Shown here piece by piece: positions 1 through 9,000 of a DNA stretch of 64,000 nt. The DNA lies in assembly GCA_046290815.1 (NCBI GenBank), contig JBKBUF010000002.1, forward strand, positions 1 to 64,000, given 5' to 3'. This DNA is from JBKBUF01 sp046290815 (GTDB taxonomy: Bacteria; Bacteroidota; Bacteroidia; Cytophagales; Cytophagaceae). Numbering within the stretch: position 1 is the first letter of the stretch; each line of letters starts with the position of its first letter. Made by a program: the position numbers and the translations under genes. The notes beneath the pieces were generated by a model that worked only from the letters and a program-made list of their open reading frames with translations, was not told where the DNA came from and searched no databases.

Positions 1-55
1 CCGACGGAAGCATCAGAAAAGTTACCAGTATTAAAAATTTTATAAGCCTTAACAT
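1..55 (-). CDS. Start of an exported protein, truncated by the window edge
   Basis: An ATG at 55-53 on the minus strand opens a frame that stays open to the window edge and reads MLRLIKFLILVTFLMLPS, a basic start followed by a hydrophobic stretch, which looks like a signal peptide. It lies 57 bases downstream of the 113-541 gene in the same direction, so it is probably the next gene of the large exported-protein operon. Only about 18 codons are visible, so nothing can be said of its function. It was recognised only by translating the edge; the reading frame could be fortuitous. Confidence 0.45.
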   Translation of the reverse strand, partial: MLRLIKFLILVTFLMLPS

Positions 56-112
56 CTATACGTTGGTTATTAATTTTAAAAAATAAATGTTATTTATTGT
101 TTAAATGATTAA

Positions 113-541
113 CTACTTAATTTCACAATTTACATTTGAAGATTTTTGTCCTGAAAAGTCCCACATAAAAACCGAAAGAGATTTTGCAAATTTTTGTTGT
201 GTTTCATCAATTGGTACCTCAATAGCAGCAGTCCCGTTTATTATATTAAACTTCTTCTCGCTGGTAGATAGGTAAACAACTTTTACACCATTGTCTTCAG
301 ACACAGTTGCCAGCGTCATCATTAAAACTGTTGATTCTTCTTTGAGGACTTCAATATGAAGTATATTTCCAACTTTCCAATCAGGTGCTTTAATCTTAAT
401 TGATAAATAAGGAGATCCATTAACAAATTCCGGAACTAATGTTGCTTTTACTTCTGACAAAATTGGTGTCTGAGCAAAAGAACAATTAGCCAGAAATACA
501 AAAGTTGCAACAACAAAAATTCTAAATGATATAAATTTCAT
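113..541 (-). CDS. Small exported protein of unknown function
   Basis: Not recognised. A 142-residue product if translation starts at the second ATG (541), which I prefer because it gives a clean signal peptide (MKFISFRIF...) with a probable cleavage after Ala-Gln near residue 24; an ATG six codons upstream (559) is also open. LANC near residue 19 resembles a lipobox but has Asn at -1, so ordinary signal peptidase cleavage is more likely. The mature part alternates hydrophobic and polar residues and looks like a single beta-rich domain of about 115 residues. It follows the 1569-residue gene by about 22 bases and is probably cotranscribed with the RHS-type proteins. Role unknown. Confidence 0.7.
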   Translation of the reverse strand: MKFISFRIFVVATFVFLANCSFAQTPILSEVKATLVPEFVNGSPYLSIKIKAPDWKVGNILHIEVLKEESTVLMMTLATVSEDNGVKVVYLSTSEKKFNIINGTAAIEVPIDETQQKFAKSLSVFMWDFSGQKSSNVNCEIK

Positions 542-563
542 AATTAAAAATTTTAGCAATTTA

Positions 564-3500
564 TTAATGACCTTCTACAGTAATTCCGATGGATGGAGAT
601 ACAACCGTTTCCAATGGCCTGGTAATGTCAGGCGGTGTGTTAGTCTTAACTTCATAGGCATCTCTGGGAACATGTGTAGTTGCCGGAGGCCTTGGATCAC
701 ATACCACATTTCCATTGCCATCAACAACTTGAGCCGTTTTTACCTTATTGCCATTAACCATTTTATAATAGTACAATGGATAATCGTCTCTACGGCCATC
801 GTTATCCGCATCAACATATTGCATGTTTTCATTACACATACTAACTATATCTAATTCTATAAACCAGTGTTCGGCTTGTTTATGAGCAGTATATTCATAA
901 TATGAAAACGGAGAATATATGGATTGACATTCAACGCCGTCAATAGGATGTTGTGGTATTCCGTTTGTGCCGTAACTACAACACAATTGCATTGCACCTA
1001 TACCGGCAGGACAATCACCTGGACGTCCTCCAACACCTAATTCCAGATCTGAAAAATTACTGTTAGGCCCCAATTCATTCTTTTTTGTACTTACAAGTCT
1101 GCACTGGGTTGTAACACATGAATAAGTCGTTAATGGACATTGAGTTTGACATTGTTTTACTAATTCATCAACAATAAGCTCTATGTCTTCCTTATTAACT
1201 ATGTTATCAAATTCAGATCTTTTACAACCTTCAAATACATAACACCTGTTTGTAAACATATCCATTACTGCTTTCCTGAATTCCGGTCTTCTTTCTTCGC
1301 AACGGTTAATACACTGGGATTTTTTCTTTGTTGCCATCATTTCCACAAATGAGATATCTTCTTTCTCCTGAGTCTGCAAATAATCTGTTTTACTATTGTC
1401 AGAAGTTGCTTTCAGTCCAGGAATTTTAGAGGGTTGAACATTCAACACTTGAGGTGGTAATCCGGTGATATTTTCAAATTGGGCAGCATCAACATATTCC
1501 AGTCCTGTTTCATTCTCATATTGAGGCGGCACCTTATACCACTTTTTCTGTTGGCTCATCCAACTGCAAGTCATGTCTTCATCTGGCTCGAATGGATTAT
1601 ATTCTCTATATGCTTTAAGTAATTCGAAAAAATATTGTCTTTGACTGCAAGACCAGTCTTCCTTAGTATAAGGGCAGTTGATTTCACCTATACTGCAAAA
1701 GTTCCTGACATTATATTTTTTATCAACTGGGTCTTCGTAAGAGCCATTGCAGTTGGCATCATAATTTTTCTTTTCCTGATCAGGAATTTCTTTGCAAAAC
1801 ACAAACGGATTGGCATTATTTTGCATACAACAAGGAACTTTTTTACCATTTGAGTCATAACAATCATTAGGATCCTTATAACAAGTCATAGCTTCAAGTA
1901 TTGGATAAGTATCATCTGCATACTCGAAATACTTGAAGGCATAGATTGGATTCTTTATGTTTGGGAATAAGTGTTTGATCTTCTTTCCGTCGTGAATTAC
2001 ATTTAGGTCTGCGTCGGTCTCAACAGGGAGGTCCTCAAAACTGATCGGTCCATAATCAGGAGATTTATACTTGCATGAATTATATTTTCCAGGACCAAAA
2101 TCTTGAGGAATTCTAAACTCACCTACTACCCCTGGGCTATTAGAATTGCACTCTGGTGCAGGCTGTAATATATCAGCAAATTTGTAACCGGTACATTTTA
2201 AAAACATATCTACACCATGAAATACATACCTGATTTGTTCTTGCTCCGGTAATCCTACACCTGGAGTTTGCATGTCTCTCATTTTCTTTGAAAGCTTTTG
2301 TTTGGCAAGCCACTTCATTAAACCAGGCATACTTTTCATTCCTTCATCAAAATGATCATCATGTGGTTTACTGCTGCCACCATTTTGTTCATCTACACCA
2401 TTTGACACGCTTCCGCCACCCTGCATATCATCTATTGCCATGTTGGGATCAGGGCAATAGGCATCCACCAGCATCATTACAATTCCATTCCAGCAAGCGG
2501 CTAAATCGGCACAACGATATTGAGTTTGAGGAATCATGCTTTCGTTAGCTGGAGTACAAGGATCCAGCTCAGATGGCTCAGGATTTGAGGTTTCTTCCGG
2601 TGCGTTTTCTCCTGATCCATCACAACTGTATTTATCCGTAAGCATGTGATGCACCATCTGGTTAAACTCACCTTCCTTCCAGCCTATCATGTAACTGTAG
2701 AAAATGTGTTTTGCTTCTTGAACGGATCTTTCACGATCACACTCAAGTAACATAGAAATTGCATAGCCCTCAAAATCAGGAAAATATTCCGTATACTCAG
2801 GATTTGTCAGATATTTGAAATTTACATCTGCTTTATTATCATCCCCCTCATGGTCTTCGTCAGTAGGAAACTTATTTTTTACCGGACTAGTGAGCATGTT
2901 TTCAGTCGGAGGGCACTTAAACCTTGGAGTATAATTTAAATTGATTTTAATAAAAGGACAGCATTCTGAGGAAATTACAGCAAATAAGGGTGGATTACCT
3001 TCCTGAAATGGATGTGTGTTCAAAATTCCTGAAGCTCCATAAACCTTCAAAGTAACTCCATTAGGCTCGTTGCCAGCAATAGCCCTTGCCAGAAGGTCAT
3101 TATAAAATTGATGAAGTTCTTCCGGACATTGTACTGCCTCCATCCTTCCGATTATCCAATTTTTTAGAGGGCCAATTTGAGCTTCAATCTTGGCTTCCTG
3201 ATTGTCAAGGGTGATTTCAATTTTTTCACCAGGTATAAGTTTCTTTTCTATTACATATGTACCGGCAGGCAAGGAAATAGGCATGCTTACTCCAGACGGC
3301 TTAACCCATTTGCCAGAAGTAACCAAAAAATACTCGCCAGTTTTGCTATCACATGAAGTTACAATTTTACAATCGTTTAAATCTTCCCTTGTGATTTGAT
3401 AAGATAAAACTATATCAGCTGCAGGATTGTCAATATTATGAATTATAACTTTTACAGTATAATGACAATTTGCATTAACATCTGCACAAGCCATTTCAAA

Positions 3501-5273
3501 TTTTTTGCACTCAATCATATATTCAGGTGCAATAGTTGATGGTTCTGTAAATACAATTCTCTTAGAGGAAACATAGCCTTCACTTGTCTTAACGCCTCCT
3601 ACCAGTTTATCAGAAACGTTGATTTCGGATGGATTGGAAAGAGGAAGTAATTTTGAATTAGGGTCGTCAATAAAAGTGAGTGCGGTAGCGATCACATGTC
3701 CATCTTTTCCCTGATAAGAAATTGAAGCGATATTATTTTGATCTACTGTTATTATTTTTTGAATACTTTCATGATTCGGAGCTTCACTTCCAAAAAGCGC
3801 GAGTAACTCATCTTTAGAAGGTGTCCCATAAAAGGTTTTTACTGTCTTTCCTTTACCATCTTCATTTCCAATCATATGTTTTTTACCTACCCCAGATTGT
3901 TCCTTTACTCTTCCTGTACCATCCTCATAAAATAATACCCTGGAATATGGATATCCTTCTGCTGAAGGAACATTGTTGTTTCCTGAATAATATGACCCGG
4001 CAGAGGTATTTGAATCGATAGGTTTAGGATTACTTTCTGTTTCATTTCCATCAAAGTCATTTTCACCGTATAAATGACCATCTGTAGTTACAAAATTATT
4101 TTTATATCCCTGAAGCTTTCCTGATACAGGTGTCGGCAGGGTTTTAAGCGCAGGTCTTCCCAGGTTATCCTGTATAGTTTGAGATGTTATAGTTGTGTTA
4201 TCTGAAGGAATATGTACCTGAGTTTGTTTTTCCTGTAAAAGCCCATTTGCATAAGTGATACTTTCCTTAATCTTATTTTCTTCAGTAAAGGTTCTGCTAT
4301 AAATGTAATTTTTAGGATCATCAGCATCATGAAAGAAGAAGAAGTGAGGCCCTGAAGAAGGTAAATTTACTGTTGTTCCGGTTAAGGGAGAAGAAGAGTT
4401 CCAGTCACCATAATTTTTATTGTTACCAACTCCACCATCAAAATAATTTCCTATTGGTCTTACTCTCCACACATAAAAGCCTGTTCCCTCAGAAATAGTA
4501 AGTGATAACTGCTTTAAGTCTTTTTCGGTTTCAATGGTAACGGCTTTTGACCAATCAATTTCAGCTCTAATGTTTCCTTCAGTAAATTTTTTTGCTGGGT
4601 CATTGTTATACAACCTTAGCAACTGGAATTGATAGTTTGGATAATGATAAGTTGTTCCCCAGTTGAAGTTAGCTGCTTTACCTGAAGATGTAGGAGTGAT
4701 TAATGTGATTTCAGAACCTTTCATTCTTACGTCAATCCCATATTCAATTTCGTATGAAATTGATACTTTAAGATTACTTTTCGCTGGATTGTAACTCAAA
4801 GCCGGAGCTTCCATTTGATCTGTAACAACAAAGTGAGAAATTTGTAAACGGTCAATGTCAAAACCTGTTTGACTTGCTATAATAGAAATTCTATCCTTAA
4901 GGTCTCTGGAAATGGAAAATTCCGGATTATCATTATCAATCAAAACAGAATAATCTTTAGTAAAGATTTCATTAGAACCCGCAAATGCTGAATATTTAAA
5001 ATCAACTTTTAGTTTAAAATCTGATCCGTATCCTTTTTTGCCAAATGAGTAATTTCCACCAAAGTTTGAATAAATAATTACCTTTCCTGCCTTTACCTTT
5101 TTATCAAATGCTGTAATAACAGGTAAATTTAATGAAGCGTTGATTGATGGATTATTGGAAGATACATTTGAAGCTGTAGATGCATCTTTATAAAGTCCTT
5201 TATTTTGTCCATAAGAACTACTACAAATTACAATAAAAAAAAGAGCGGCTGAAAAAAATCTATTAAACTTCAT
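564..5273 (-). CDS. Large secreted Cys-rich RHS-related protein (DUF6443-like region)
   Basis: A 1569-residue exported protein with a signal peptide (residues 1-22, ending SSSYGQ). The first 320 residues are beta-rich. Residues about 330-560 carry GRPALKTLPTPV, YPYSRVLFYEDGTGRVKEQ and FYGTPSKDEL, which resemble the start of Bacteroidota RHS-family proteins of the DUF6443 type. The last 1000 residues are unusual: rich in Cys, often as CC or CxxC, and in Asp, Pro and Asn, with a calcium-loop-like DADNDGRRDD near the C-terminus. I see no canonical run of YD repeats, no recognisable C-terminal toxin and no type IX sorting domain. Start ATG overlaps the stop of the upstream gene by four bases (ATGA), implying translational coupling. 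Family assignment is by motif resemblance only. Confidence 0.65.
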   Translation of the reverse strand: MKFNRFFSAALFFIVICSSSYGQNKGLYKDASTASNVSSNNPSINASLNLPVITAFDKKVKAGKVIIYSNFGGNYSFGKKGYGSDFKLKVDFKYSAFAGSNEIFTKDYSVLIDNDNPEFSISRDLKDRISIIASQTGFDIDRLQISHFVVTDQMEAPALSYNPAKSNLKVSISYEIEYGIDVRMKGSEITLITPTSSGKAANFNWGTTYHYPNYQFQLLRLYNNDPAKKFTEGNIRAEIDWSKAVTIETEKDLKQLSLTISEGTGFYVWRVRPIGNYFDGGVGNNKNYGDWNSSSPLTGTTVNLPSSGPHFFFFHDADDPKNYIYSRTFTEENKIKESITYANGLLQEKQTQVHIPSDNTTITSQTIQDNLGRPALKTLPTPVSGKLQGYKNNFVTTDGHLYGENDFDGNETESNPKPIDSNTSAGSYYSGNNNVPSAEGYPYSRVLFYEDGTGRVKEQSGVGKKHMIGNEDGKGKTVKTFYGTPSKDELLALFGSEAPNHESIQKIITVDQNNIASISYQGKDGHVIATALTFIDDPNSKLLPLSNPSEINVSDKLVGGVKTSEGYVSSKRIVFTEPSTIAPEYMIECKKFEMACADVNANCHYTVKVIIHNIDNPAADIVLSYQITREDLNDCKIVTSCDSKTGEYFLVTSGKWVKPSGVSMPISLPAGTYVIEKKLIPGEKIEITLDNQEAKIEAQIGPLKNWIIGRMEAVQCPEELHQFYNDLLARAIAGNEPNGVTLKVYGASGILNTHPFQEGNPPLFAVISSECCPFIKINLNYTPRFKCPPTENMLTSPVKNKFPTDEDHEGDDNKADVNFKYLTNPEYTEYFPDFEGYAISMLLECDRERSVQEAKHIFYSYMIGWKEGEFNQMVHHMLTDKYSCDGSGENAPEETSNPEPSELDPCTPANESMIPQTQYRCADLAACWNGIVMMLVDAYCPDPNMAIDDMQGGGSVSNGVDEQNGGSSKPHDDHFDEGMKSMPGLMKWLAKQKLSKKMRDMQTPGVGLPEQEQIRYVFHGVDMFLKCTGYKFADILQPAPECNSNSPGVVGEFRIPQDFGPGKYNSCKYKSPDYGPISFEDLPVETDADLNVIHDGKKIKHLFPNIKNPIYAFKYFEYADDTYPILEAMTCYKDPNDCYDSNGKKVPCCMQNNANPFVFCKEIPDQEKKNYDANCNGSYEDPVDKKYNVRNFCSIGEINCPYTKEDWSCSQRQYFFELLKAYREYNPFEPDEDMTCSWMSQQKKWYKVPPQYENETGLEYVDAAQFENITGLPPQVLNVQPSKIPGLKATSDNSKTDYLQTQEKEDISFVEMMATKKKSQCINRCEERRPEFRKAVMDMFTNRCYVFEGCKRSEFDNIVNKEDIELIVDELVKQCQTQCPLTTYSCVTTQCRLVSTKKNELGPNSNFSDLELGVGGRPGDCPAGIGAMQLCCSYGTNGIPQHPIDGVECQSIYSPFSYYEYTAHKQAEHWFIELDIVSMCNENMQYVDADNDGRRDDYPLYYYKMVNGNKVKTAQVVDGNGNVVCDPRPPATTHVPRDAYEVKTNTPPDITRPLETVVSPSIGITVEGH

Positions 5274-6001
5274 TTCTTTGATGTTTTTCTGTTATCGATA
5301 AATTCGTAATTTTTATATATTGATTGAAGTTTACCCTGGTCAGTAAATACCATATTCTCTGCCTTGGTAAAAATCTTTTCCTTAGAATTATAATTAAGTG
5401 AATTGTATGTAATGATTTCTTCCTTTTTTGGAGATTGAGGAAGGAAAAATATCCTTGTTTGGTAAACACGTTTCTCTTTCAAATCATACGAATAAATAAT
5501 TTTATTAATCATGGTCGCGTTTTGCATAAGATTATCCGGTATAAGAGTAATTTCTTTAACCTTTTTACCTTCTGTTATAGTTTCCATGCAGCTTTGAACA
5601 GTACTTCTTTTAAATAGGGTATCCTGTATGGTAGCAAAAGCTTCTACTTTATCCACCTTATTCCTTAATCCACCATCTGCCCGTACAATTAATTTTTGAG
5701 GATGAATTATTGTAAAAGTATTTTTTTCGTCCATATACATATTTAAATATGAACTTTCATATTGGACTTTGTCTCCTTTAATCAAAACAGTAGTCTTTAT
5801 ATCAGTGTCTGGTATATCAAGTCCCTTTTTGTAAATTGTTTTTACACCCATTTCCAACTTGTATGTTTTAGCAGGATCCGGATTTTTATATTGTAACATT
5901 CGTTGGGAGTATTCCTTTAAAATGTTAATGCAATCTTCTCCGTCCGAATACGAACCGAAAGAACTTGTTAGAAAAAAAACAATAATCAGTACTTTTGTCA
6001 T
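5270..6001 (-). CDS. Exported protein of unknown function in the RHS operon
   Basis: A 243-residue protein with a short hydrophobic N-terminus (MTKVLIIVFFLTSSFGS) that should act as a signal peptide. The rest is a run of amphipathic strands (YKLEMGVKTIYKKG, TTVLIKGDKVQYES, TFTIIHPQKLIVRADG), a pattern that recalls the open beta-barrel of LolA-type periplasmic carriers; that is only a fold-level impression. It is sandwiched between the two giant RHS-related genes with ATGA overlaps on both sides, so its product is likely made in fixed proportion to them and may assist or bind them. No catalytic motif is visible. Confidence 0.7.
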   Translation of the reverse strand: MTKVLIIVFFLTSSFGSYSDGEDCINILKEYSQRMLQYKNPDPAKTYKLEMGVKTIYKKGLDIPDTDIKTTVLIKGDKVQYESSYLNMYMDEKNTFTIIHPQKLIVRADGGLRNKVDKVEAFATIQDTLFKRSTVQSCMETITEGKKVKEITLIPDNLMQNATMINKIIYSYDLKEKRVYQTRIFFLPQSPKKEEIITYNSLNYNSKEKIFTKAENMVFTDQGKLQSIYKNYEFIDNRKTSKK

Positions 6002-9000
6002 TTGTCAATATTTTTTCTATCAACTTTCTTGGTGTTGTATTGGGTTTCCTGAATAGTTTTTAATCCTCTTTCAGTTTCCACAAGCTTCCTTACAAGTTTT
6101 CCTTCATCATTATATTGGTAATATAATCCGAAATGCTGATCATCAAATTGAGCTATTAATCTAAGCGAAGCAGGATCATAAACGTAACAGGAAACCTGAG
6201 CGTCTAATGGCTGATATCGGACATCATCTATGTAAATATTTTCATTGGTCTTATCATATTCCAAGGTGAAATTGACACTGGATTCTTCAATGGAGGCCAG
6301 GTGCTTATGAGAAATCTCAAAATAATATAACGACCATTCGCCAGTTTGCGCAACTTTCACACCTTTGGCTTTAGCCGGACTTGAAGAAATATTTAATGCC
6401 AAATAATTTTTCAGAGGTTGATCGGTTTTTAACCATAACATCAAAATAGCTCCTTTTTCTCTCACATGATTTGTCAATGGCATGTTTTGAAGAACAGTAA
6501 ATGGAAAACTTGAAACTGCCATTGATTTTTTGCCAGAGTGGCCACTACCGGATGCAGCTGAAGAATTTTCGAAATCCTGAAAATATAAGCTGTTGTATTC
6601 ACAATTATTACTAACCGCAATAGGCATTGTATTGCCATACCCGAATCTGGCAGAAGAAGGAATATTAAGTACATCTGTTTCTTCAAGTGGCATGCCATGA
6701 GGAGAGTATTTAACTACTTCACTTGTTTTAATCCAGTTACCTGATTGAGATGTAGAGTTATAATTAAATGGGACAAAGGATGAATACAACCCGGAATTAT
6801 AAACCGGCTGGGCATTTATTGAGGTTACATTCGTTTTAAATACATATTGTTGATAAGGTCGATATATTTTATTTAGTGCAGTCAAATCGCCACTAATTCC
6901 ATAATCTGATTTTATAGATTGGTCGAACCAGCTAGAAATATTTTGACCTTTATTAAAAGTTTGGATTTTAGCATCGATGATTGCAGATAATGGAATTTGG
7001 AAACTACCAGATTGTGTTATGGGGTTCCCGTTTGCACCATAGGTAATATATGTACCTGTAGGCAATGAAATTTGATTACTTCTAGATGTTCCTTCGATTC
7101 CGTCAACTTCGGATAACCTGCCCATTTCAGGATAATACCAATATGCAGGAACCAATATATTGTAAATACTTCCATTATGTGGCAAACAATTAGGTTCAGC
7201 TTTGTCATATATATCGGTATTTCTGGTAACAAGTGGCTGACCAGTTGCTTCATCGAATGCAAGATAATCTGTTGCCGTCCAGACACCATCCTGGTATACT
7301 TTCACACTTTTTTGTATAACAGGATAGCTAATAACCTTACTGGTTGAATGTAAGCTTATAATATTTTCCGTATATTCAAAAACAGGCATAAATGTTAAAA
7401 AAGGCGGCGGTGGAGTTGATAAACCAATACTGATATCTACCTCTAAGGTAAAATCTAAGATTCTTTCTTTTAAAGACCTCATGTCCATCGCAACATCCAT
7501 TTCTTTACCAGGCGAATCCCAGTCTGCAATGATTGCGCCATTAGAATTTTTCTTTAATACTCTCACTTTTTCACCTGGTTCAAAGTATGTAAACTCCTGA
7601 GCTGAAACCAGAAATACTTTGTCACGATTTGTTTTATAAGTGGAATATTTGCCGGTATAACTGGCAACTGATTTTGGTTGCCCATGCATATTATTAACTA
7701 TAAATCTAAAACCTTGCGTTGCCCATAACTTTTTAGAGTTGTAGGAGAATACTCCTGCATTTATGGGGGCATTATCTTTGGCCAGGTTATCCAATATATT
7801 GCTGTATTCTACTCCGGATCCCGTTAATTCAAATACACGACCGTCTGAATTACTTGATACAGGTCTATCATATGATTTATCTAATGGATAATCTTTAGCT
7901 GTATTGTAATTGTGAATTGTAAAGCCAACTCCTGATTTGCCCTGAAAAATATTTTCTACCACTACCCTGGAATGACCAACGGATGCGCCCGGAAGCAAAG
8001 ATTCTCCTATAGGTCCTTCTGTTTGTTCTTTGTCTTTTCCAATGGTATGTCTGCTAAACCAACTTTGTTTTCTTTTTGGTATAAATTCCACTAAAGGGTT
8101 TTCTTCACGCATAGAAGAAGGCTCATTAGTTGCTACACCACTGCTCAATCCGTCTTCATCCTGATAATAATAATTACTTCCATAAATTACACCAACATCC
8201 CCTTCTCCATCACTAAAACCAGGATCATAGGTTAATAATCTTTTTACTCTGATTCCCCCTCCTTTTTTAGCCTTACACATTGGTATCTTAAAATAAGAAA
8301 GATCTTTATTTAAATTGCGGCATACATCTCCTTTTGGTGGAGGCTGAACCCGATGATTTAAGATATCGGAATGAAGAAAATTTATAATACCAATTGCAAA
8401 TCCCATTTTTTGAAGAAAAGTAATCATATCCTGAGCAAGATTATCATTACTTTCACCTTCATCTGCTAAACCTTGTACTATTGAAGTGTAACCATCATAT
8501 AAATTACTTTCGCACTCTGAATTATTGTCAAAATATTTACCGATTCGGTTGGTTGAATAATAATCATAACAACCTTGTCTTGGTGTTAAGGAATAATTTC
8601 GATCTCCTGTATCATATCCACTACCTGCTCCATCTAAGGTAATTACAACATCAGAACCTACAAGTTTTGCCTCCTTAACTCTTGCGTATCCATCTATGTA
8701 TTCAGACTTACAATCATTAATTTGCGGTACATTATCCCCGACTAATTGAAATAGAAATTTAAAGTAAATCCGTCCTCTATCATTTGCATATAACTCCTCT
8801 AATTTTTGCGCAATTTTTTGTTTGGTGGATAAATCTGTCACTCCGATTTCATCCAGATTCAAGGTATATTGAGGTGATTTATTATAGGAATGGCCAACTC
8901 CATCAACAAAACTTTTAAGACTAACCATTGCCATTACATCTCTATCCTGAACATACCTATAATCTTTTTCTTCATATTCCACCAAAATTTCTCCCCCGGA

